From the NCBI RefSeq assembly GCF_023554105.1, contig NZ_JAMJWE010000014.1:1-64000 (forward strand): a stretch of DNA of 64,000 bases. The letters run 5' to 3'. Below the pieces are notes generated by a model, which worked only from the letters and a program-made list of their open reading frames with translations, was not told where the DNA came from and made no database searches. Position 1 is the stretch's first letter; each line of letters opens with the position of its first letter. The stretch is from Brucella sp. 21LCYQ03 (lineage in GTDB: Bacteria; Pseudomonadota; Alphaproteobacteria; Rhizobiales; Rhizobiaceae). The position numbers and the translations under genes were made by a program. This document shows, piece by piece, positions 25,080 through 32,265 of the stretch.

Positions 25080-25565
25080 TTGAATCCATTAGAAGCGACA
25101 TTATCCGGCGATGAAATGGCGGTACTTTTGCGACTCACGGATCGCCGTGTTCGCCAGCTGGCCGTTGACGGAACTATCGAACGCGACGAACGCGGCTCAT
25201 ACAGGCTGCACCCATCCGTGGGCAAATACATCGAAACACTGGAAAACAAGCGTGATCCTGAAATTCAGGAGCTTAACAAAATACGCGCCAGAATGGCCCG
25301 AATGGACTTGGCAAAGCGCGACGGCACGCTGATCAGCCTCGATGAGGCTCTGGGTTCGATTGATGAGCTATCCGGCCTGTTCGTGTCGTCACTTGGCCGC
25401 TTGCCAGCTATGCTTGCGAAGAAACAGGGTCAATCTCAGCAGGAGTTCCTTGCTGAGCGCAATCGCCTCGAGGACATCATCGATGAGTTTCGAACCAAAC
25501 TCTTGGCCGACATTGAAAAGCTGGACGCGCCCGGGCAACCGGCAAAGCCCGTTGATGATGAATGA
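25080..25565 (+). CDS. Terminase small subunit-like protein (TerS, Nu1-like)
   Basis: 161 residues from TTG 25080, eight bases after AGAGGAG. The N-terminal winged-helix segment LSGDEMAVLLRLTDRRVRQL with DGTIERDERGSYRLHPSV resembles lambda Nu1-type DNA recognition. The C-terminal part is a long helix region (about 65-150) with KIRARMARMDLAKRDGTLIS, as in oligomerising small terminase subunits. It would select element DNA for packaging by a large terminase, which the element does not encode. It is separated from the convergent tape-measure gene by a terminator. Confidence 0.7.
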   Translation: MNPLEATLSGDEMAVLLRLTDRRVRQLAVDGTIERDERGSYRLHPSVGKYIETLENKRDPEIQELNKIRARMARMDLAKRDGTLISLDEALGSIDELSGLFVSSLGRLPAMLAKKQGQSQQEFLAERNRLEDIIDEFRTKLLADIEKLDAPGQPAKPVDDE

Positions 25566-25572
25566 AATGAAG

Positions 25573-25593
25573 AAGGGCGCCACTGGCGCCCTT
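25573..25593. terminator. Bidirectional terminator between TerS-like and tape-measure genes
   Basis: AAGGGCGCCA (25573-25582) and TGGCGCCCTT (25584-25593) are perfect complements, and the structure continues with T on the plus strand and A/T on the other. It lies exactly between the two convergent stops and should end both transcripts. Confidence 0.75.
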
Positions 25594-25597
25594 TCAG

Positions 25598-28342
25598 TTA
25601 TGCATCGCCGTAAGACAGGTTTCCGAAAGTCGTCTGCATCGATCGAGCAAGCTTGCCGTCCAGCTCTGAAACGGCTTGCTGCACAGCAGATTTTGCAGCA
25701 GCGGCAATCTCAGCTGGTAAATTAGCGTCAGCGCCGCCACCGTTGATGTGCACTGTCTGACTGAAACTCAGAGTAATGGAATTGCCTCCTCCAGCACCAC
25801 CACCGCCCCCAAGAGCCTGACCGACCTTGTGGTGAGGGATGATCGTACCGTCAGCACCCGGCGCAAAAAGCTCTTGCCCGCGTTCGTTGATCTGGTAAAT
25901 ACCACCGGCTTTCACCGGTCCACCAGATGCACGCTTACCGTCAAGCTTTGGATCGAGTGAGCCTGAAGGTGAAACAGCTGAAACGCCTCCACGGGCCGCG
26001 CTGGCCAGCTGACGTGACAAGCTGAGAGCGTGCTCCAATTGCGAAACGTCAATCGACAATTTGCCGTCAATCGTTAGCAGCTGCTTGATCTGCTCGCCAA
26101 TAGCAGTGGCCTTGGCTTCAGCTTCGGCCCCGCCTGTCATCAGCTCGCCCACATAAGCCCTGATGCCCTGCTGTGCTGCCAGTGGCCATTGGCTTGTGGA
26201 TTGCATGATGTCGGCTTCGAGACTCGCCTTTTGATCCGTTGCCTGCTTTTCAGATGATGCCCGCTTTAAAGCTGATTGAGTTGTCATAGCGGCGAGCTTG
26301 GCAATGTCGAAAAGGCTTGGCGCATATAGAGCGGACTCTTGGCCAAGCTGCTCCTTTTTCACGTCATCAAGATAGCTGGCAGTTTGCACCACGCCAACGG
26401 CACCAATTGCACCGGCAGCGAGACCACCAAGGCCACCAATGCCGGGCTTTGCACTGGCTTTGGCATTGCTGACCGGTGAGCCGCCTTTAGCTCGTGCAGC
26501 AGCTCGTCTGGCAGGCCCAGATCCCAAGCGTCCACCAACGAATCCGGCGAGAGCACCGCCAGCCGCCAAAGCCGTCATAGCAGTGCCAAGGCCATAAATC
26601 GCAGTCGTTAAACCCGGAAATGCTTCCGCAGCTTCAACGACATTTTCAGCCAAACTGCCAAGTGGCCCCTCGAGCTGCTTAAACACTTGTTCGTTCGCCC
26701 GGTCAGCGGCGTTTGCAGCGTCTTGCAACTTGCTAAAAGCCTGTTCTCTGATGAACTCGGACTCTCGATCAGTTGCGCCAGATGCACCCTGCAGCTCGCC
26801 TTCAAGCCTTTTCTGACGATCACGGCCGGAGCTAAGCGCCAATGCGGCACCGAGTGCTTGCCGATCCGCGAAAACCTCGCCAATTGAGGACGCTTCAGCG
26901 ATGTTCAAAGCGCCTTGCAGCGCTGCCTTTTGCTCTTCAGGCGTAGCTGCACTTTCCGCCTTTTTGCGCAGCTTTTGATATTCTACGTTGTCTTCAAGCT
27001 GACGATCCAGAATTTCGCTCAAAGCTTCCGGGCCGGAAACACCAGCCTGTCGGCGCTGCACCATGTAGCGCTGCCAGTCAAATTCTTTGTCAGGAGTTAG
27101 AGGATCGCCTTTTCTGGTTTTTACAACATCAGCAAGCGTCTTTTGCAGCTCACGCGAGTTTAATTTCTGTAGCAGATTTACCAGATTATTCGCGGCTTCG
27201 TCAGCACTTCCGGCAGTTGTCAGAGATGTTTGACTGCCTGCCGCAAGCCATGTAACGGCCTCAAGACCGGTGAGGCCAGAGCCTTTAGCCAGGGCGAGCA
27301 ATTGCGGCATCCATTTTGCCATTTGCTTCAATTCGACGCCGCCGAGCTGGCCAGCTCGCAACGCACGGTCTAAGCCTTCTTGAAGTTGCGAAATCGAAAC
27401 GCCATTGTTCAGCATCGCGACCGACATCGCCGCGACATCGTCAGGTGAAGCACCACTTGCGTAGGCCGTTTTTGTGACAGTTGGCAGCGCGGCCAAGGCT
27501 TCTTTCGGCTCCAAAACACCGCTTGCAACCAGTCGATCCAGCGCTTCAGCGGCAGAGTCACGAGAGCCGCCACCGACTTTGAGCGAATGATCAATAGCGT
27601 TTGAAACGTCGAGTTTTGCTTGGCGTTTTTGTTCAAGCGTGCCGCCGCCGCTCAGTGTCGCAGCCACGCGAGAGGTAAGTTCGTCGTAAGAGACCGCCTT
27701 TTTCAGCGGCTGTGCCAAAACAGCGCCCACTGCACCGCCGCCAGCTCCAACTGCCGCAGCTGATTGAAGGCGGCCGACTCTACCGCCAGATGCTTGATGT
27801 AGTGGCGAGGCCATCGGCGGAATCGGCTTTTTGGCTTCTTTCCGCAATTCGCGCATCTTACCGATAGTTTGGGCCATCGAGCGGCGCAGCTCGCCTTGAG
27901 CATTTGCAGCAGTTCGCGAGTTAAGGCCAAAGCTTTTCAAGCCTTCCCCCGCAGTCATGGCAGCACTGCGAGCCTGCCGGAAACCGGTCTCAGAAGCCTT
28001 TAAAGCACTCTTAGCCGTCCGCAGTTCGGCAGTCATCTTTGCCGTCGGCTTTGCGACCGATGACAAGGCAGCTTCGAGTTCTTTGACGCGAGATCTGGCA
28101 TTGCGAAATTCGGCAAACGCCTGAGTCATGCCCCGGCGCATTTCGCGGAACTGGCCAACCGCAGCAGCCTTTTGTCGAAGATGCTCGAGATCACCGATGA
28201 GCCGTTTTGCTCCCGGTGCGCCATTCTTACCGAGTTTGCCGATGTCGCGCTCGAGCTGGCCAAGAGCGCCACTGGTTTTCTTTGCTGGACCCGAAACGCC
28301 GTCCATCATTTGCAATCGTAAAGTCGCGACCCGTGAAGCCAT
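25598..28342 (-). CDS. Phage tail tape measure protein
   Basis: 914 residues. The N-terminal coiled-coil region has LEHLRQKAAAVGQFREM and ARSRVKELEAALSSV. The TP901-type core (about 200-420) contains SYDELTSRVAATLSGG and SGASPDDVAAMSVAMLNNGV. A glycine/alanine-rich hydrophobic stretch lies near 585-680, and the C-terminal domain has NERGQELFAPGADGTIIPHH, the block common at tape-measure ends. In siphoviruses this protein sets tail length and is ejected with the DNA. It is on the strand opposite to the capsid and TerS genes, with no tail-tube, chaperone or baseplate gene beside it, which is unusual. Confidence 0.88.
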   Translation of the reverse strand: MASRVATLRLQMMDGVSGPAKKTSGALGQLERDIGKLGKNGAPGAKRLIGDLEHLRQKAAAVGQFREMRRGMTQAFAEFRNARSRVKELEAALSSVAKPTAKMTAELRTAKSALKASETGFRQARSAAMTAGEGLKSFGLNSRTAANAQGELRRSMAQTIGKMRELRKEAKKPIPPMASPLHQASGGRVGRLQSAAAVGAGGGAVGAVLAQPLKKAVSYDELTSRVAATLSGGGTLEQKRQAKLDVSNAIDHSLKVGGGSRDSAAEALDRLVASGVLEPKEALAALPTVTKTAYASGASPDDVAAMSVAMLNNGVSISQLQEGLDRALRAGQLGGVELKQMAKWMPQLLALAKGSGLTGLEAVTWLAAGSQTSLTTAGSADEAANNLVNLLQKLNSRELQKTLADVVKTRKGDPLTPDKEFDWQRYMVQRRQAGVSGPEALSEILDRQLEDNVEYQKLRKKAESAATPEEQKAALQGALNIAEASSIGEVFADRQALGAALALSSGRDRQKRLEGELQGASGATDRESEFIREQAFSKLQDAANAADRANEQVFKQLEGPLGSLAENVVEAAEAFPGLTTAIYGLGTAMTALAAGGALAGFVGGRLGSGPARRAAARAKGGSPVSNAKASAKPGIGGLGGLAAGAIGAVGVVQTASYLDDVKKEQLGQESALYAPSLFDIAKLAAMTTQSALKRASSEKQATDQKASLEADIMQSTSQWPLAAQQGIRAYVGELMTGGAEAEAKATAIGEQIKQLLTIDGKLSIDVSQLEHALSLSRQLASAARGGVSAVSPSGSLDPKLDGKRASGGPVKAGGIYQINERGQELFAPGADGTIIPHHKVGQALGGGGGAGGGNSITLSFSQTVHINGGGADANLPAEIAAAAKSAVQQAVSELDGKLARSMQTTFGNLSYGDA

Positions 28343-28391
28343 TTATCAATTCCTTTAATGCATTTGCGCTGACTCATTCATTTGAGTTATT

Positions 28392-28432
28392 AAATTAACA
28401 CAAGAACGTGTTGCAGCGTTATGTGTTAATTT
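28392..28432. promoter_or_regulatory. Divergent control region with nested inverted repeats
   Basis: AAATTAACAC (28392-28401) pairs perfectly with GTGTTAATTT (28423-28432). Inside it AACAC (28397-28401) also pairs with GTGTT (28408-28412), and AACG (28405-28408) with CGTT (28417-28420). It lies in the 102-base gap between the divergent tape-measure gene and the HTH regulator gene, so it probably holds operators that couple both transcription directions. Confidence 0.6.
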
Positions 28433-28444
28433 GAGGGTTCTAAG

Positions 28445-28885
28445 ATGAACGAAAAAATAACTCAGGCGGACATCGGTCGATCATTAAAAGTAACCAGCAT
28501 GACAGTTTCACGCGTAATGCGTTCTCTCAACAGTAAAGCAAAAACAACAAATGAAACTGACGTTCTGAAAACGCTTATTGTCGGTGAACTTCAAAAGTGC
28601 GGCTTCACGCTTTCCGTATGTTTAGAGCTTATGACTGAAGTCGATTCAGAACTTCACTATGTTCTTCGTGATGAAAGTAATCAGTGCTGGATCCTTTTCG
28701 TTGAGCGCGAAGGCCAACGCGGCTATCGCATGTCGGCTCTGAATCCAGCGCAGTTGGTTGCGATGATCGACGGTCTGGGCATGGTGCTCGTACTGCCGCT
28801 TCACCGCATCGTTGAAGATGCACGCACAGCGTTGAGCCGTATTGAACCGACAGGCACGCGGCCTCGTAAAGGAGCCGCAGCATGA
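28445..28885 (+). CDS. HTH regulator of the structural module
   Basis: 146 residues. The N-terminus ITQADIGRSLKVTSMTVSRV followed by MRSLNSK is a LacI-type helix-turn-helix (about 5-30). The remainder is a small alpha/beta domain (CWILFVEREGQRGYRMSAL) not recognised elsewhere. It is encoded directly beside the nested inverted repeats at 28392-28432 and overlaps the capsid gene start (ATGA). It probably regulates capsid and tape-measure expression through those repeats. Confidence 0.6.
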   Translation: MNEKITQADIGRSLKVTSMTVSRVMRSLNSKAKTTNETDVLKTLIVGELQKCGFTLSVCLELMTEVDSELHYVLRDESNQCWILFVEREGQRGYRMSALNPAQLVAMIDGLGMVLVLPLHRIVEDARTALSRIEPTGTRPRKGAAA

Positions 28886-30672
28886 CCGACAAGATGCAAA
28901 CTCGTGCCGCCTCCGTAGCCGGTTCGCTTGATGCTGAAGCTCGGACGATCACTGTGGTTTTTGCGACTGAAACGCCAGTGCGGCGGCATTCGTGGGAGCT
29001 TGGCGGCCGTTATGACGAGATCCTGCTTTGCAACCCCGAAAACCTTGATCTGAGCCGTGCCGACAATATGAGCCTGCTCGATAGTCACGGTGCATACAGC
29101 CTCGATGATCGTCTAGGCAGTGTCGTGCCGGGAAGCATCCGCTTTGAAAAAGGCCAAGTGACTGCAACCGTAAAACTTTCCCGCCGCGCCAAGGCGGAAG
29201 AGCTGCTCCAAGACCTTCAGGACGGCATGAGCCTGCCAATTTCGGCGGGCTATCGAATCCTTGCTGAGCAACGCGATGAGACAGGCGAACTGCCGGTTAT
29301 CAGCGCAACAAAATGGCAGCCACTCGAAATCAGCGTCGTGCCAGTTCCGGCAGATCCCGGCGCAAAAACCCGTTCCGAAGAAGGAAATTCAATTATGCCG
29401 ACTGAAAACACTGAGCAGCGCCAAGCGCCGACTAATATCATCAACGAACGCACCCGAATTTCGGACCTTCGATTCATTGCCCGTGGTGCCGGCATTCCTG
29501 ATGCCGATCTTGAGCGTGCTATTGAAGCCGGCACAACGGTTGACGCATTCCGCACAGCAGCTTTCGAGAAAATGGTTGCACGCCAGAACGAAACGCCAAT
29601 TTTTTCGCATGTGGAGACGCCAACGGGCAATGTCGCAAGCATCCGCAGCGCAATGGCTGATGCTCTGATGGTTCGTATCGATCCAGCGCACAAGCCGCAC
29701 AACGATTCCCGCGAGTTTATTGGACTGAGCCTTGGTGAGCTTGCTCGCCGCTCGCTGGATGTCGCTGGAGTGGCAACACGCGGCCTTTCAACCGGCGAAG
29801 TGATTACGCGCGCGCTGCACTCGACATCTGACTTTGGCCACGTCATCAGCCAGACTGGCCAGACAGTGCTGGCAGCAAGCTATGCGGCCGTGCCATCCGG
29901 CATCAAAGCAATCGCTCGTCAGACATCAGCACGCGACTTCCGACTGAAAACCACGGCACGTCTGAGCGGGTTCTCGGATCTGGAGGCTGTTAACGAAAGT
30001 GGCGAGTTCAAGCGTGGCACCTTTGCTGAAGGCGCTGAAGGCTACCGTATCTCTACATTCGGCAAGGTTTTTGCGATGACCCGCCAGATGCTCGTGAACG
30101 ACGATCTGGGCGCATTTGCTGACGTATCGCGTGAACTTGGCTTGAGCGCAGCGCGCTTGGAAGCAGATGTTCTGGCAAAGCTGGTTAATGGCAACCCGCT
30201 GATGTCAGACGGCAAAGCAGTTTTCAGTGCTGATCACAAAAACATCGGTGCCGGTGCAGCCTTGAGCGAAGCCAGCCTGAGTGCAGCACGTTTGGCAATG
30301 GCCAAGCAAGTTGGCCTCGCCGGTGAGCTGATCGATGTCACCCCGGCATATCTGGTTGTCGCTCCAGAGCTACAGACTACAGCAGAAAAGCTTCTGGCAG
30401 CTATCCAGCCAGCCAATGCTGAAGCGGTAAATCCTTTTGCTGGCAAGCTTCAGCTGGTTGTGGATCGTCGTTTGACCGCCGCAGCTTGGTATCTGGTTGC
30501 AAGCCCCGGCCTCGTGCCATCGCTTGAATTTGCGTACCTCGAAGGCGCGGCAGGACCGCAGTTTGATACTCGCCTCGGATTCGATGTCGATGGTGTGGAA
30601 GTCAAGGTTCGTGTGGACTTTGGCGCAGGCTGGACCGATCACCGCGGCTGGTTCAAGAATCCCGGCCAATAA
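28882..30672 (+). CDS. Prohead protease / major capsid protein fusion
   Basis: 596 residues. Residues about 1-170 match the phage prohead protease fold: NMSLLDSHGAYSLDDRLGSV holds the catalytic His, followed by DLQDGMSLPISAGYRI with the Ser and SATKWQPLEISVVPVPADPG. A linker around 170-250 may serve as scaffold. Residues about 290-596 form an HK97-type major capsid protein (SDLEAVNESGEFKRG, FAMTRQMLVNDDLGAF, ADVLAKLVNGNPLMSDGKAVF). Such natural fusions occur in phages and are cleaved during head maturation. Start coupled to the regulator gene. It lets the element build its own capsid shell. Confidence 0.9.
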   Translation: MTDKMQTRAASVAGSLDAEARTITVVFATETPVRRHSWELGGRYDEILLCNPENLDLSRADNMSLLDSHGAYSLDDRLGSVVPGSIRFEKGQVTATVKLSRRAKAEELLQDLQDGMSLPISAGYRILAEQRDETGELPVISATKWQPLEISVVPVPADPGAKTRSEEGNSIMPTENTEQRQAPTNIINERTRISDLRFIARGAGIPDADLERAIEAGTTVDAFRTAAFEKMVARQNETPIFSHVETPTGNVASIRSAMADALMVRIDPAHKPHNDSREFIGLSLGELARRSLDVAGVATRGLSTGEVITRALHSTSDFGHVISQTGQTVLAASYAAVPSGIKAIARQTSARDFRLKTTARLSGFSDLEAVNESGEFKRGTFAEGAEGYRISTFGKVFAMTRQMLVNDDLGAFADVSRELGLSAARLEADVLAKLVNGNPLMSDGKAVFSADHKNIGAGAALSEASLSAARLAMAKQVGLAGELIDVTPAYLVVAPELQTTAEKLLAAIQPANAEAVNPFAGKLQLVVDRRLTAAAWYLVASPGLVPSLEFAYLEGAAGPQFDTRLGFDVDGVEVKVRVDFGAGWTDHRGWFKNPGQ

Positions 30673-30707
30673 GCCGGGTGCTTTGGGAGTGAGGGCGGCT
30701 TCACTCC
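30661..30707 (+). terminator. Two hairpins at the end of the capsid gene
   Basis: CCCGGC-CAATAA-GCCGGG (30661-30678) overlaps the stop codon. GGAGTGA (30686-30692) pairs with TCACTCC (30701-30707). Neither is followed by a T-run. They may limit read-through into the connector-like gene or stabilise the capsid mRNA 3' end. Confidence 0.45.
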
Positions 30708-30809
30708 TACGTCGCGCCGGTGATCGTGATATTCATGAAATAATCGCCCCAATGGGCTGCCGTCTAAATGGCGGAGGAGCCTAGCAACGCCGCGAGGTTG
30801 TTGTGAACC

Positions 30810-30839
30810 GTGCCCCACGTACCGCTGTTCGTGGGGCAC
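30810..30839 (+). terminator. Perfect 10-bp hairpin before the connector-like gene
   Basis: GTGCCCCACG (30810-30819) and CGTGGGGCAC (30830-30839) with a 10-base loop, followed by ATTTCATT. It ends 20 bases before ATG 30860 and 6 before its AGGAG site, so it could act as an attenuator or mRNA-processing site adjusting connector relative to capsid production. Confidence 0.55.
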
Positions 30840-30859
30840 ATTTCATTCAGGAGATCAAA

Positions 30860-31255
30860 ATGAGCATTTTCGACCGCATGGAACGCCAGCTGAGCCGGAC
30901 AATCGACACCACGTTTGCCATCAGGTTCGCCCTCATTCCGCAGACTTCCAGCCCAAACGGCCGCTCAAAAGCAGACGCACAGCGCCAAAGCTGGCCCGGC
31001 AAGGGCATCATGGAAGAGTCCGCAGCAGATGTTCCGGCTGAAATCGGCCGCCGTGACCGGGCTGGCAACTCGCTTCAAAGTCTGATCAATGGCCATACGA
31101 CTGAGTTTTCAGTTGACGTAAACCGCTATCCAGCAGCCCTCAAGGCGCGGCAGGGCGACCAGATCCAGCTCGATGATTTGCGTAAGTTTCAGATCACAGA
31201 GACCCGTCGCGACGGCATGAGCCGCGTTGTGTGGGTGCTAAGTGAACTAAAATAA
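30860..31255 (+). CDS. Putative head-tail connector/attachment protein
   Basis: 131 residues from ATG 30860, after AGGAG; the frame from 30803 is rejected because it runs through the hairpin. An N-terminal helix (MSIFDRMERQLSRTID) is followed by a beta-rich body ending GDQIQLDDLRKFQITETRRD and GMSRVVWVLSEL. Placement directly after the capsid gene, size and the final beta-sheet pattern resemble minor head-tail attachment proteins (lambda gpFII-like or HK97 gp10-like). This is inferred from shape and position. Confidence 0.5.
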   Translation: MSIFDRMERQLSRTIDTTFAIRFALIPQTSSPNGRSKADAQRQSWPGKGIMEESAADVPAEIGRRDRAGNSLQSLINGHTTEFSVDVNRYPAALKARQGDQIQLDDLRKFQITETRRDGMSRVVWVLSELK

Positions 31256-31310
31256 GGGTGCTGGCTGCTATACGATCTGCAATCTCAGCTGATCCAATCG
31301 TAGTAGTACC

Positions 31311-31925
31311 TTATTTTGTCTGCTTTTCATCAGCATAACTTAGGCGCTTTTCGTTGAGATCTTGAAACAGTTCGCGCGGTGTACGCACTCTCTTTTGCGG
31401 CATGTGTAGGTACGGGATGCACCGCGCTTTCAACGTAGCGCATTTTTCTATTAATATACTTGAAAGTTCACTTTCTTGAACTGCTGCCGCCTCTCTCTCT
31501 TCAACTGAATGATGTGCGCTATTCATGCGTCTAACGGCTCTCGTATATTTAGTTACATCATCATCCATCTCAATAATCAGATGCGCAACTTCTGAGCCGA
31601 ACAAATAAATAGAATCGCTGCAAGCCCTCATTATTCTTCTGCTAGCTTCGATACCCGAAATATCGTCTGCGATTGCGAGAGCATCATTAACGGCGCCTTC
31701 AACTTCTTTGATTACCGTGAATCTTCGGTCAAATAGATCCAGCATCACTTTTTGATGAGCAGTACGCCATTGAAGATAGCCGATGACTCCAACGCCCGCA
31801 GCAATTGCTGGTGTTAGCAAAGCCTGTAAAACGACAATAGTTGTTGGAACAGTCGACATAATTCCCCACTCGTAGATCGAATCTTTACGCATATTTTGAA
31901 TCACAGATTTCAGATCGTCTGGCAC
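31311..31925 (-). CDS. Membrane-anchored accessory protein at the right end of the element
   Basis: 204 residues. One or two hydrophobic segments near 24-50 (TTIVVLQALLTPAIAAGVGV) are followed by a cytoplasmic helical domain with LQWRTAHQKVMLDLFDRRFT, as seen in many membrane proteins of unknown function that sit in defence or cargo positions. No catalytic motif. It is on the minus strand between the structural genes and the right attachment site, the usual place for cargo in satellites. A cargo or superinfection-exclusion role is speculation. Confidence 0.55.
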   Translation of the reverse strand: MPDDLKSVIQNMRKDSIYEWGIMSTVPTTIVVLQALLTPAIAAGVGVIGYLQWRTAHQKVMLDLFDRRFTVIKEVEGAVNDALAIADDISGIEASRRIMRACSDSIYLFGSEVAHLIIEMDDDVTKYTRAVRRMNSAHHSVEEREAAAVQESELSSILIEKCATLKARCIPYLHMPQKRVRTPRELFQDLNEKRLSYADEKQTK

Positions 31926-32053
31926 GAATAAAAATTCTGGGCTCTTGTCGAATTAAGATTAAACCAACGTGAGAGTCACCAGCGAGTCACCAATTGAGAA
32001 TTTGATCATTCTCAAAAACTGAAATTATATCTGCTAAGTAATTGATTTTATTA

Positions 32054-32098
32054 TTGGAGGCCTCACCCGGAATCGAACCGGGGTGCAAGGATTTGCAG
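32054..32098. repeat. Right attachment site (attR) within tRNA-Cys
   Basis: Second, identical 45-bp copy of the sequence at 20670-20714. Here it forms the 3' part of the complete tRNA-Cys gene, so the element restores the tRNA on integration. Confidence 0.93.
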
Positions 32099-32128
32099 TC
32101 CTCTGCGTAACCACTCCGCCATGAGGCC
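32055..32128 (-). tRNA. tRNA-Cys (GCA)
   Basis: 74 nt read on the minus strand: the acceptor arms GGCCTCA/TGAGGCC pair, the D-arm contains GCGGAGTGGTTACGC, the anticodon loop is CTGCAAA with anticodon GCA, the T-loop is GTTCGATTC, and the encoded end is TCCA. The 3' half doubles as the attachment site of the neighbouring element. Confidence 0.97.
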
Positions 32129-32265
32129 TTCCGAAGAGCGCTGTCAAATCAGTCAGTCCACTCTTGATGAGTTCCAATATTGATCCAGACACGCTTCGTC
32201 AAGCAGTTACCGGCGATTGTGTGATTTTTCTCCAAGGCTTTCTAATTAAATGTCTTAATTGCAAT

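Larger units (their letters stand above)
20670..32098. mobile_element. 11.4-kb tRNA-Cys-integrated element, satellite-like reduced prophage
   Basis: Bounded by the 45-bp direct repeat at 20670-20714 and 32054-32098. Gene order: integrase, unknown, HTH, Rep-like, several small overlapping ORFs, TerS-like, tape-measure protein (opposite strand), HTH regulator, protease/capsid fusion, connector-like protein, and a membrane-anchored protein (minus) next to the right end. Large terminase, portal, tail tube/baseplate, replication initiator of known type and lysis genes were not seen. The integrase and all coupled frames are intact and nothing looks decayed, which favours an economical satellite over a ruin. 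A deleted prophage remains the alternative. Confidence 0.8.
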
